The position numbers and the translations under genes were made by a program. The notes beneath the pieces are model-generated. The model was not told where the DNA came from. It saw only the letters and a program-made list of their open reading frames with translations, and did not search any database. DNA of 42,229 bases, taken from positions 1 through 42,229 of the forward strand of contig JADRCO010000225.1 of the NCBI GenBank assembly GCA_021464525.1, read 5' to 3'. Positions 32,601-42,229 of the stretch are shown one piece after another (the first letter of the stretch is position 1; the number at the start of each line of letters is the position of its first letter). The stretch comes from Rhizophagus sp. LPA8_4_AMF (lineage: Eukaryota; Glomeromycota; Glomeromycetes; Glomerales; Glomeraceae).

Positions 32601-35600
32601 AAAACAAAAAGCCAATGACGAATTGTTAAGTCACATGATTACTTATTTAAATGATCGAGATTGGATGTTACGAAGGTTCTTTAAAAATTTTCTACATTGT
32701 AGTTCCTCAACGTAAGAAAAAAGTAATAATTTGTTTTTTTTTTGCATATAGTGCATTTTTTGAGAGTATCACTGGAGTTGGAACTTTCGTGGGAGGTCGT
32801 AGTTTAGAAGAATATTTTTTACCTTTAATGATTCAGTCTCTCTCAGGTATAATTAAAATTTGGAAATATACTGTGATAACAATAAAATATTTGAATACTT
32901 TCTTTTTTCTTATTTTACTAGATTCTGAAGAATTTGTGGTAGAGAAAGTACTAAATTCTTTGACAAGTCTTGCAGAGTTGTGTTTGTTTCAAAAAATGAA
33001 ATTATGTGAATTGACTGCAGTTGTTTCTCCTTTATTGTGTCACCCTGGCATATGGATTCGATATGGTAAGCTAATTCATATAATTTAAGGCAAATTATAT
33101 TAACTTTATCGGAAATTAAAGAGAAATAATATCTACCTTTTTTTTAAAAAAAAACATATAGGTGCTATTGCATTTATAGCCTCAGCAGCCAAGTTATTGC
33201 CAATAACAGATGTATGGTGCATAATTTATCCGATAATAAGACCATTCTTACAAGCTGATGTAGTTGAAATAACAGAACTTCAATTACTAGAAAATGTTAA
33301 AGAACCGGTATTGTTACAATATTTTATTAAATTCAAATGTTTGCTAGTTTAAAATTTATTCCATATATATTTATATATTTGTTATATAAAGGTTTCAAGA
33401 CCTGTTTTTGATGCGGCAGTTATTTGGGCTGGTAAAGCTACGAAATCATTATTTTGGAAACCAGCCAAGGAAAAAAAAGCAAACAAGGCCGCTACAACTA
33501 CATTAACAGGCAGTTCAACTGTAATTAATATATTATCAAGAAGAACTTCTACCTTGGCAATTAACGTTGAAAAAGTAAGCAAGTCAGAAGAGTGAGTATT
33601 GCATATATGTTATACTTTTTAAACATGTTAAATTATTATCTTTTACATTATAGCTTTCATTATTAAATAAATTTTTTTATTCATATAGAGATGAACAGCA
33701 TTTAGAGAAAATGAAAAATATTGGAATGACACCTGAAGATGAAGAAAAAATAGCCGCTATGAGAGATTATATATATAAATTATCTTTGGCTAAATTAAAG
33801 TTAGTGTGGATCATTTGCTTTCTTTTCTTTCTTTTATTCTTAACAATTTTATAACTAACTACATTATTTATAATTAGTGCAAGATCGAGCGAAAATATTG
33901 CAGAAGTAAATTAATTTCTAATAATTTCATTCGATTTACTTAATTTCAAATTTTATTAATAAGAATATTTTATTATTTTATTAGGATGGTAATATTTCAT
34001 TGAAAAATCTAGGAATAACACCACATAATGTATTTATTATACCAACAAACGTTGATGGTCATAAAGCTACTACCAATTCTCTTATTCCAAACCTTGATAA
34101 AGCAGTAAGTTTTATATTTTTTGATGGATTTTTAAGTATGGTTTATATCTATCTAATCTCCTTTTTTTTTTAAAAAAAAAAAAAAACAAAAGAATGTTGT
34201 AGGAACTCCAAGGTAATAAATTGATTGTCATGAAGATTTTCTCTATTATTTATCATATTTCATTAATTGATATATATTTATATAATTTTTAGTCCTTACC
34301 GACTTAAAAGTGCACAGAGTAGTAAGAACTCACTAATAGAACCTTCAGTTCCTCGTATTTCAAGTGAAAGTAATCTTCAACTTCTGCGAACAGAAGAGCA
34401 AGCAAGATTAATCCCTACAGGTTTAAATCAGGCTAGAAATAATATTGGTCAAAAATTTGCAGCTAAAAACCAATCCACAACTTCAATCGCTTCTGAATCT
34501 GCAGATGTTTCTGTCGCAGTTACTTCCAAATCACACAAACGCATTCCTACACCAATATTAATAAATGTCTCAAACGCTAGTCCATCAAATTCTGTAACTG
34601 CTGCAACATCTTTGCGAGATAAACACATGTCTTTAGTCGGGAGAACTATTGAAAGTCCCAAAGCTGCAGCTGCAACCAGTACAAATACTACTACCGCAAT
34701 TGCAACTTTGGAAATTCCTTTACCATACACATCCTATACAGGACCAAACGGTGTTGGTTTGGACCTGCCCATAAATAATCCTCCAAGAAAAAATCTTGGA
34801 ACATTTGTTTCCAGCACTTATGGTTTGTTTTTTTATTTATAAATAATATCTCTTCAATTCAATATAAAGATTTAAATTTATTTATTTTGATTTTTAAACA
34901 GAGGGCAATGATAGAAATGTAAAGAATCTATTAGATAGTTTGTATCTTAAGGCTTTTCCTGAACCTATGTCAGGTGAGACAAGCTTATTGAAGGAAAAAA
35001 TATGAAAAATTCTTCTCACTAAACTCATTTTATATCTTAGAATTTGGACCAAAAGTGACGAAAGCTTTAATTCAACTTACCACACGAGGATCAAAACCAA
35101 CAAATATCAAAACAATTCAAAATTGGAAACCTGACGGTATGCCAAAATATCATTTCTTTAAATTAGGAGATATTGTAAAATGAATAGTGATAATATTTAT
35201 TTCTTTCCTTTATCCCAGGTACCCTTGTAGCTCATATGACTGAACATAAAGGCGCAATTAATCAAATTTGCGTATCACCCGATCATAATTTTTTTGCATC
35301 ATGCTCGGATGACGGAACAGTTAAAATCTGGGATTGCTCAAGATTTGTAAAGAATTTTAATAATCGATCAAGAGTTACTTATAATCAACAAGGTATATTT
35401 TATTTATAAATAATAGAATTGGATGTTAATTAGCTAAATTTAATACACATACATATTATTTTTAGGAGGAAAAATTAAATGCATGACATTCATCGATAGT
35501 ACACATAGTATTGCTGCAGCATCTGATAATGGCAGTATTCATGTGTTCAGAATTGATTATGTACCAGGTACAAATTCACCCAAATATGGAAAACCTGTAA

Positions 35601-36870
35601 CAGTAAGAGAGACTTATTTGAATGAGGAATATGCGGTGACGATGGAGCATTATGAAACTGGTATTTATTTTATTTATTTTTCTTTTTTTTGGTCCCTTTA
35701 ATATCAAAATTCTATATTTAATTAACTTTTTATGCATATTAGGTGCGGAATCAATATTGCTATACGCAACATCTAAGGGAAATATATGTGGATTAGATTT
35801 GCGCACTATGGAGGTTATATGGACTTTTAAAAATCCTAAAAGTCATGGAGTAATTACGGCAATGGTTACAGATAAAAAATACAGATGGCTTCTTGTTGGA
35901 ACATCCCGGGGTATCTTCACATTATGGGATCTTAGATTCAGGAATCAATTAAGATCATGGGTTCATCCCACTAAAAGTCGAATTAGTAAACTTCTATTAT
36001 ACCCTCAAAAGCCATTGTGGGTTATTGTTGCAGCAGGTAAAAATGAAGTATCAATTTGGGATGTAGAAAAAATTGAATGTAAAGAAGTTTTTGGCGTACG
36101 AACCGGAGATGAAAAGGGAGGAGTTTCATTGGATATGTTTAAGGTACTAAAATCATAAATTAAGAGAATCATATTCTATATAGTTCCATATGTTATATAA
36201 CCTTCTCCTCTTAACCCTTTTAGGCTTTAGATCTACCTGGATCAGGTAGTATATTAAGAAGTGCTTTTACAGCTCATGAAGGGAGTTTTTCAGCGGACAA
36301 TTCTATACGAGCAGTTCTTTATCCACATGATTGTAATTATATGATAACGGCTGGATCGGATCGTAAAATTCGATTATGGAATCATAAACATATAGAAGAA
36401 TCATATGTTATTGTTGGGTCTGATATAGATGAAAAGAAACCTATATATAGGTATAAAGATTTATAACCATATTTTTTTTTTCTTTTTGTAATTATAAATA
36501 TTAATTTTTTTTAATTATATGTAGCACAAGACAATTTGATGGAATACACATTCATTATGAATCACATTCGATATATCGTGGAGTCAATTCCACAAGTATG
36601 AATAATACAACATCAAACTCATCAACACCAAATTCTCATAATAATAATACGAGTGGAGGAAGTCATAGTAGTCATAGTGTTAATAATAGTAATAGTAATA
36701 AAAAATCAAGTAAAAATACTAATAATGCGAGAAATCAATTAATATCAGTTCAACAACAACAATTACTTAAAAATCATTTAGATTGTATAACAGATTTAAA
36801 ATTTACAGAGTTACCACATCCAATGCTAATAAGTGGAGATAGAGATGGAATAATTAAAGTATTTATGTAA
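29671..36870 (+). CDS. VPS15: Vps15/PIK3R4, regulatory kinase-like subunit of the Vps34 PI3-kinase complex
   Basis: Membrane-anchored scaffold of the class III PI3-kinase complexes for autophagy and endosomal sorting. My 29-exon model closes in frame to 1622 residues (human 1358, yeast 1454). MGNNISS fits N-myristoylation. The kinase-like domain (about 30-330) has VVVKIF (Lys54), no glycine loop as is normal for the family, HGDIKTEN (catalytic Asp147), and DFA in place of DFG (165-167, [11 protein letters not shown]), then TCYLAPERF and [20 protein letters not shown] repeats follow (about 440-860: [30 protein letters not shown]), then a T/S/A-rich linker, and a C-terminal WD40 propeller (about 1175-1622: [43 protein letters not shown]). 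A long linker after the kinase (about 335-415) and an N/S-rich insert before the last blade (about 1533-1577) explain the extra length. It has tiny exons of 28 and 20 nt (33878-33905, 34193-34212) and a 46-nt intron (30691-30736). Confidence 0.95.
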
Positions 36871-38008
36871 ATTAGTCTAAAATTTATTTAGAATTAATTT
36901 AAATAATAGTCAATACTCAATACTGATACAATACAATATATAAAGAGATCATATTACTAATAAAAAATACATTAGCCTCAGGTCTTTTTAAACTCTTTTT
37001 TTTTATCATAATAAAGTTTTAATTAAGCAAATAAAAAAAAAAAATTTTTTTTTTTTATTTAAAAATAGCATGATGTACATACAGTAATAAATTTTAACAA
37101 CTTTTTTTGACATTTAATTTAACATCGAATTTATATTAAATGCGATGGTATTAGTAATTGTTTATTCCGTTATAATTGGTAAAGCCGCAAGGGATTTGAA
37201 GTAAACGGGTTTGAAGCTAAAGCTAATTTAGTGAGCATTTCGAGTTATAATATGCATGATTAATAAGAAAGAATTTACCGTGAAATCCATCGGGTTTTAT
37301 TTTAATCTGTGTTACTGTACATCTTATTCGAAGGATTAAAAATTTTTAAAGTTTTTCCAATGTACACATGATTCGAAGGGATATCTCGAAAATCATTTAA
37401 AAGTTTTTTTTTCAATGTAAACACGATAAAACATGATGAACCAATCATATTATAAAATTGAGAATCTTAAAGACAAAATTAGAAATTCACAACAAAATAT
37501 ATCTCGAATTATATATACATGTACATATATATACGTATATATTATATATGTATATACAAAATTTTTTTTTTTTTTTTATACAATGATTTATTTATTATGT
37601 AATGTTGGAAATTAGTGGTTCATTGTTTTTCTCACGCGGAAATAATAACCAAATTTCATTCATGTAAATCAATTTATTTTTTTATTTCAAAAAATTTCAT
37701 TCATTCATTGATAGTATAAAATTCAATATATTTACTATAAAACTGTATAAAAAAAAAGGTGATATATAAGTGAAAAAAGAATTTTTTATATAATGTAATA
37801 AATAATAAATAAAATAACAACAAATGTTTATATAATATTTATCTGATCAATATATTAAAAAATTGTAAGACCGAATTGAGCATCAAATTGAGTTTTGATC
37901 AAAAAAAAAAACACTCATATGATCAAAATTTTTATATATATATCACATATTAATTATTCTCTTTTCCCTTAAATCTTTCCTCTCATAATAATAAATATTA
38001 TTATAAAG
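36871..38008. repeat. Intergenic stretch with imperfect tandem repeat
   Basis: There is no gene. Units starting tgtaca..att cgaagg and ending ttttt(c)caa lie at 37316-37360 and 37361-37415, with a third partial start at 37416. Around 37508-37560 is an AT-rich alternating purine/pyrimidine palindrome (tacatatatatacgtatata). The 80 bp before 38009 are the likely promoter of the methyltransferase gene, with tatatatatcac near 37933. Confidence 0.45.
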
Positions 38009-39268
38009 ATGGGTCAAGGTTTATCTAAAAGGATTAGAAGAAAAAAAAGTTTAATAATTCAACAACGTTCGATTGAATCAGATACAGATAGTAATAGTAA
38101 TATAAGTACAAAAATTGTTTTACAAGAAAATGAAAGAACTTCAATTTATTTTACTTATCTAAAAGGATTATTTAATTCGGATTTTTCTGCTCCTATTGAA
38201 GATGTTCTAATATTGAACGGAAAGATAATGGAAACTGCGTAAATAAAGTCACAAAAATAAATTATTATTTTTTTTTATTTTAATTAGTTTATTTTTTATT
38301 TTTATTTATTTTAAAAAAAATAAAAATTCTTTTACAGATGTGGTTCTGGATCGTGGTTAATTGAAATGGTAAATTAATATATTCATTCTTTTTAATTTTA
38401 ATTTATAAATGTTAATCAAAAGGGGAAAGTAATACGTGTGGGATTTCTTTTTTTACCAGGCTTCAAATTATCCAAGTTCAGAATTTATTGGACTTGATTT
38501 GAATCCATCGCCACTCCCTACAAATTTACCAAAAAATACAAAATTTATTAAAGGAAATTTACAATGTATACCATATGAAGATGAAGAATTTGACTTTTTA
38601 AAAACGGGTGAATTACAAGTAGATTTTACGGAAGTAGAATATAAACATGCGATCGATGAAATGATCAGGTATTAAAGAATAGGAATTCTGGATTATAAAA
38701 TATATTATATATTAATTTTTTTTTGAAATTAGAGTAACGAAACGCGGAGGTTGGATAGAAATTAATGAACCAGATATATATCCGTTGAGGCATGCCCCAA
38801 ATTATGCCAAAATAGTAGAGTCTTGTAAGTAAATATAAAATACATATATTTGTGTTATGTACATGTAATTCTAATTAATTTTTTTTAATTATATTATACA
38901 TATATATTATATTATATTAAAAAAAAAATCATAATTTCTAATAAATAGTTTATGGACTTTTGGCATTACGAGGGATCAGTGTAATGACAGATAAACTTCA
39001 ATATATTTTACATTCAACGAATAGATTACAAGACATTCAATTTGATTGTAAAACAATAAACGTTGGTCCTCAAGGTGGTGAATTAGGGAATCAATGTGCT
39101 GAAGTTTATTCAATATATTTTAAAGATCTGTATGGACAAGAATTAGCCGATCATTTAGGTTTAACTTATGATGAATATCTTCAAACTTTATGGAAGAATG
39201 CTGAAGAAGAAATGAATAACTCATGTATTGAGATAAAATATTATAGGTTTTGGGGACAAAAAAGATAA
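38009..39268 (+). CDS. SAM-dependent class I methyltransferase, probable N-myristoylated
   Basis: Five exons (38009-38238, 38338-38368, 38460-38668, 38733-38824, 38949-39268) encode 293 residues. The Rossmann methyltransferase fold shows motif I at ETACGSGSWLIEM, the acidic end of strand 2 at EFIGLDLNPSP, and motif II/III at PYEDEEFDFL. Post-motif elements are HAIDEMIRVTKRGGWIEINE and EPDIYPLRHAP. It belongs to a type common in Rhizophagus (I remember VLDVGCGPGTWLLEMA..YP). The N-terminus MGQGLSKRIRRKKS has Gly2 plus a basic cluster, a typical myristate-plus-polybasic membrane anchor, so it may act at a membrane. Oddities are that the first Gly of motif I is Ala (TACGSG), and that after FDFL the usual histidine/methionine block is replaced by KTGELQVDFTE, where sequence seems lost. 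Substrate unknown. Confidence 0.85.
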
Positions 39269-40174
39269 CAAGTTCCCACCCATTTTTTTTTTTTTTTTAT
39301 GTTTAATTAAGTATTAGTATTTGTTTATATACACTCATGTCCGTTTTTTTATGATGCTTTTATGTTTACACCCAATCTTCGGTTAGGATAAACATAATTC
39401 CACTTTTTCTTTTTTGAGTTCGGGGGAAAAAAAAATCTAAAACTAAATATATGATATAAATTTTAAGATATATTAAGTACTACATTAGGTATATTAAGAT
39501 TATTTTAAGAATATTATTTCCGAAAATTTTAATATTATAACTGCAATATTAATTATGTAAGAAATTACTTTAAATATCCGATAGAAAAATTTATATCAAA
39601 AAATTTTAACGTTAGAAAATTTAATTGATAAAATTCTTAACCAATACAAATAAAGTTAGCCAGACCGTTTTGATCACAAAATCTATAAGACTATAACTAT
39701 TTGGTTATTTTAATTTTAATTAATTTTAATTGGTCACGATTTTTTTTTTCGAATTTGTAGTACCATTCTTGTATCGGCAATCTCGTGTAACATTAGAATC
39801 TATAATTGTTCTAATCCAATTTTTTTTTTTTTTCCTTTCATTGTCTCTCTCTCTTACCTATTGTAAACGTTTGAATAACATTTGATATAATTTTTGGTAA
39901 GTTAAAATAATAACAATAATAAAAATTTTAAAACTCTTTATTATTTATTATATTTATTGTTTTATTTCAAACAAGTAATTTATCATATTTGTAATAGATT
40001 TTCAAGATTTTATTTCGGAAAAAAGAAAATCTTTTCTAAAAATTTATTTTTAGATAATCAAATCTTTTTCTAGAGTGAGAGTCTATTTTAAGTGTTTAGA
40101 ATATTTTTAATAAATAAAAATTTATTTTACAAAAAAAAATTGTTCTAAAGTTATTTATTTTATTTTCTGTTTTT
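39269..40174. other. AT-rich intergenic stretch, no gene
   Basis: No coding frame, tRNA or clear repeat. T-runs at 39286-39299 and 39821-39832 flank unremarkable AT-rich DNA. The region must contain the 3' end of the methyltransferase gene and the promoter of the bL36m gene. Confidence 0.5.
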
Positions 40175-40177
40175 AGT

Positions 40178-40303
40178 TCACAATTTCTACAAATTCTACA
40201 AATTCTACAATTCTACAATTCTACAATTTCACAATTTCACATCTCAATCTCACGATCTTACAATTTCACAATCTCACAATTCTATAATTTTTATAATTTC
40301 ATA
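40178..40303 (+). repeat. Pyrimidine-rich short tandem repeats in the bL36m leader
   Basis: Immediately upstream of the bL36m ATG, about 12 degenerate units of acaatttct / acaaattct / acaatctc stand head to tail for about 125 bp. There is no ATG in the run until 40304, so if transcribed it would be a clean, unstructured leader. Unit length drifts between 8 and 10 bases, as in an old tandem expansion. Confidence 0.65.
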
Positions 40304-40528
40304 ATGTCGCTCTTGACTCAAATTTCTCGTACAACATTTTTACCTTTTCGAGTTTCTTTCACAATGTCACAACCTTTATTGTTATTTAATTCATTTAATT
40401 TCACTCGTGGAATGAAAGTAAGATCTTCGGTAAAGAAATTTTGTGATGGTTGTTATACCGTAAAAAGACGTGGTAGAATTTTTGTACTTTGTAAAAAGGA
40501 TAAGAAACATAAGCAAAGACAAGGATAA
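40304..40528 (+). CDS. RTC6: Mitochondrial large-subunit ribosomal protein bL36m
   Basis: A small zinc-ribbon protein of the mitochondrial ribosome, 74 residues, one exon. Residues 1-36 are a mitochondrial presequence: no acidic residue, Arg9, Arg16 and Arg35, rich in S/T/F/L. The mature part starts at [14 protein letters not shown] and ends KKHKQRQG, the bacterial L36 hallmark. The zinc ligands C47, C50, C63 and H69 are all present ([13 protein letters not shown]). The second ATG at 40364 lies inside the presequence and the third (MKVRS) would give the mature protein only. The first ATG is chosen because it gives a full targeting peptide. RTC6 is the yeast name. Confidence 0.93.
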   Translation: MSLLTQISRTTFLPFRVSFTMSQPLLLFNSFNFTRGMKVRSSVKKFCDGCYTVKRRGRIFVLCKKDKKHKQRQG

Positions 40529-42188
40529 GTTCAGATAACAAATTTATATTACTTATCATTATATCACCTTTTTCCTGATTATAAGGTAAATTTTGTGATT
40601 GTTGTTTGATTATTGTTACAATTCATTCAATTATAACAAAAATTTCAACAATAAAATTAAAAAAAATCTTTTTATTTGAATAATAATGATTATTTTGTTT
40701 TCATAATTCATGCCGGGAAATAATTATCCCATAGGATTTCCGTAGCTTTCCTCGTGTAGAGAAATGAAATATATTTGGATAATTATTAATAATTATGTGT
40801 AAAGTACACAATTATATACACGTTATGTTCGATATAATAAGAAAGTTCTTTTAATTATTTTGAAATCAATCAAAATCGGTTTTGAATATGTTACAATATA
40901 TATTTTGTAAATACTTAACTACTATACGTAATGTAAGAATTCGAAGTCAATAGATCACCAAAATATTTAACTTGTAACTCGAGTGAAAGATGAACCTTAA
41001 TTTTTAGAATGTTTAGATGTATGTCAAAATAATTGGATAATTGGAGAGCGTGAATTTTACAAATCATAAAATCAAATATAATTAAAGAAAAAATAAAAGA
41101 TTAAAAAAGGTGGTAATTTTCATCATTAAAAGACAAAACACCAAACAGCCGAAATACCGAATTTTTTAAATTACCTTTTTTTTTTCTAATCTCCGAATTC
41201 ATCTCTCAACTTTATCATAATTGGTTTATCTTAATTGACTTGCAGTTTTAAATGAATGAACTTCTCGATAAGGACATAAAAAGATGAAAAAGAAGTTCTG
41301 ATTATAACGATTAACCCGATAATTTTATGGAGAAAGAAACTTATTTTAGAAAAAATTTTATAAATTTATATATATTTTCATAAGTTCATCACTTTAAGTA
41401 GGATAGATTTACATTAAAATTGAAGTTAATCAATTTTAACTGTTTCTCAAATTTTTCAAATTTTTAATTTTATTATTATTATATAATAAAGTTTTTTTTT
41501 TTTTCTCACATTTTCATGAATTTTTTCTTTTCATAGAATTTTTTTTTTTTTTTTTCTTGATAAGAATTTCTTAGGCAACCCATGTGTTGCATATTATAGA
41601 AAAGGACATTGATATTAAATATTAATTATTCCATCTAATTATAAAGTATCGTTGCTTCTTATTTAATAACAATTTTAAAATACTAAATACTAAATTTATT
41701 GGGCAAATATTCGGCGTGTTCCGATTTACGAAATCTTACGAAATCTTAAAAAATAAAGATGTCCAACTATAATTTTTTCCGTGAATATAAATAAGAATTA
41801 GATAGCAAAAATTCTAATTTGAACACGTGATTGGTCGATTCCACGAATAATCTATTTCGGGAATCGGCTTAATCGGTTAATTATTATAACCATTACCAAA
41901 TTTTTAATATGAAACATGTATTAATAAATTACTAATAACCCGAAATTTACTCCGTTATTTTATTTTATTTTATTTTTATTATTTTATAAATAAAAATAAA
42001 AATAAAAATAAAAAATAATTTTTATTTGTATGTAATAATAAAAAAAAAAAAAAATTTAAATATATTTGTAAAACGATGACCATTTTATTTATTTCCAATG
42101 AATGTAATGAATGTAAAATTAATAACGAAATAATAATGAAATGAATGAATGAATGACAAAAAAGTAGCTAAGACTTTTTTTTTTTTTT

Positions 42189-42220
<32 letters not shown>

Positions 42221-42229
42221 TTTTTTTTT
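40529..42229. repeat. AT-rich gene-free tail with inverted A/T repeats and poly-T end
   Basis: I see no gene in these 1.7 kb. A (tttta)n block at about 41955-41981 and its inverse (aaaat)n at about 41989-42018 form an inverted repeat that could fold into a hairpin. Tandem aatg units lie near 42140-42155. From 42175 to the window end there are 55 bases of T broken only by a C at 42201, a homopolymer that may mark a hard-to-assemble site. Confidence 0.6.

Noticed and set aside
34449-34730. 93-codon minus-strand open frame with hydrophobic stretch
   Set aside because: Antisense of the low-complexity VPS15 linker exon 34293-34822.
37433-37615. 60-codon plus-strand frame with IYTCTYIYVYIIYVYTK
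   Set aside because: Translation of an alternating TA/TG low-complexity tract.
1-42229. tRNA genes, rRNA or CRISPR-like arrays
   Set aside because: No cloverleaf with anticodon arm and no regular repeat-spacer pattern was found; the tandem repeats are short and irregular.

Overview
The window looks like nuclear DNA of an early-diverging fungus, most likely an arbuscular mycorrhizal fungus (Rhizophagus or a close relative). It is extremely AT-rich. Its genes are cut by many short GT..AG introns of about 43 to 110 nt. The housekeeping genes are fungal in form (fused PurK-PurE ADE2, Vps15, folliculin/Lst7). Several fast-evolving families (F-box, LRR/coiled-coil, SAM methyltransferase, MULE transposase with SWIM finger) match types I remember as expanded in Rhizophagus. 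The organism call is inference from remembered families, not from a database search.

The window falls into two parts. Positions 1 to about 15,600 are a graveyard of dead repeats: a coiled-coil repeat-family gene remnant (+), a second unrecognised repeat-family remnant (-), a Mutator-like DNA transposon (-) whose transposase is split by a 308-bp MITE with perfect 8-bp target duplications, a broken Ty3/Gypsy 3' end (+), an orphan promoter-plus-intron, and an unrecognised degraded gene (-). I find no intact gene here.

Positions 15,669 to 40,528 carry live-looking genes. In order they are a WD40 protein (-), ADE2 (+), an F-box protein (-), folliculin (+), a tandem LRR/coiled-coil family with a dead middle copy (+), VPS15 (+, 29 exons, 1622 residues), a SAM-dependent methyltransferase (+) and mitochondrial ribosomal protein bL36m (+). 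Two gene pairs are divergent with short shared promoters: WD40/ADE2 (205 bp) and F-box/folliculin (158 bp). The exon models of ADE2, folliculin, VPS15, the F-box gene and the methyltransferase close in frame from start to stop. The WD40 model closes in frame only with one particular acceptor site.

Functionally, ADE2 serves purine synthesis and bL36m serves mitochondrial translation. VPS15 (PI3-kinase complex) and folliculin (Rag/TORC1 amino-acid signalling) both act at the vacuole/lysosome, though their proximity need not be meaningful. I see no CRISPR array, rRNA or tRNA gene, and no convincing new multi-gene system. The best leads are the LRR/coiled-coil tandem cluster, the orphan promoter with a textbook intron at 12.45-12.62 kb, the nested MITE, and several unusual splice structures.
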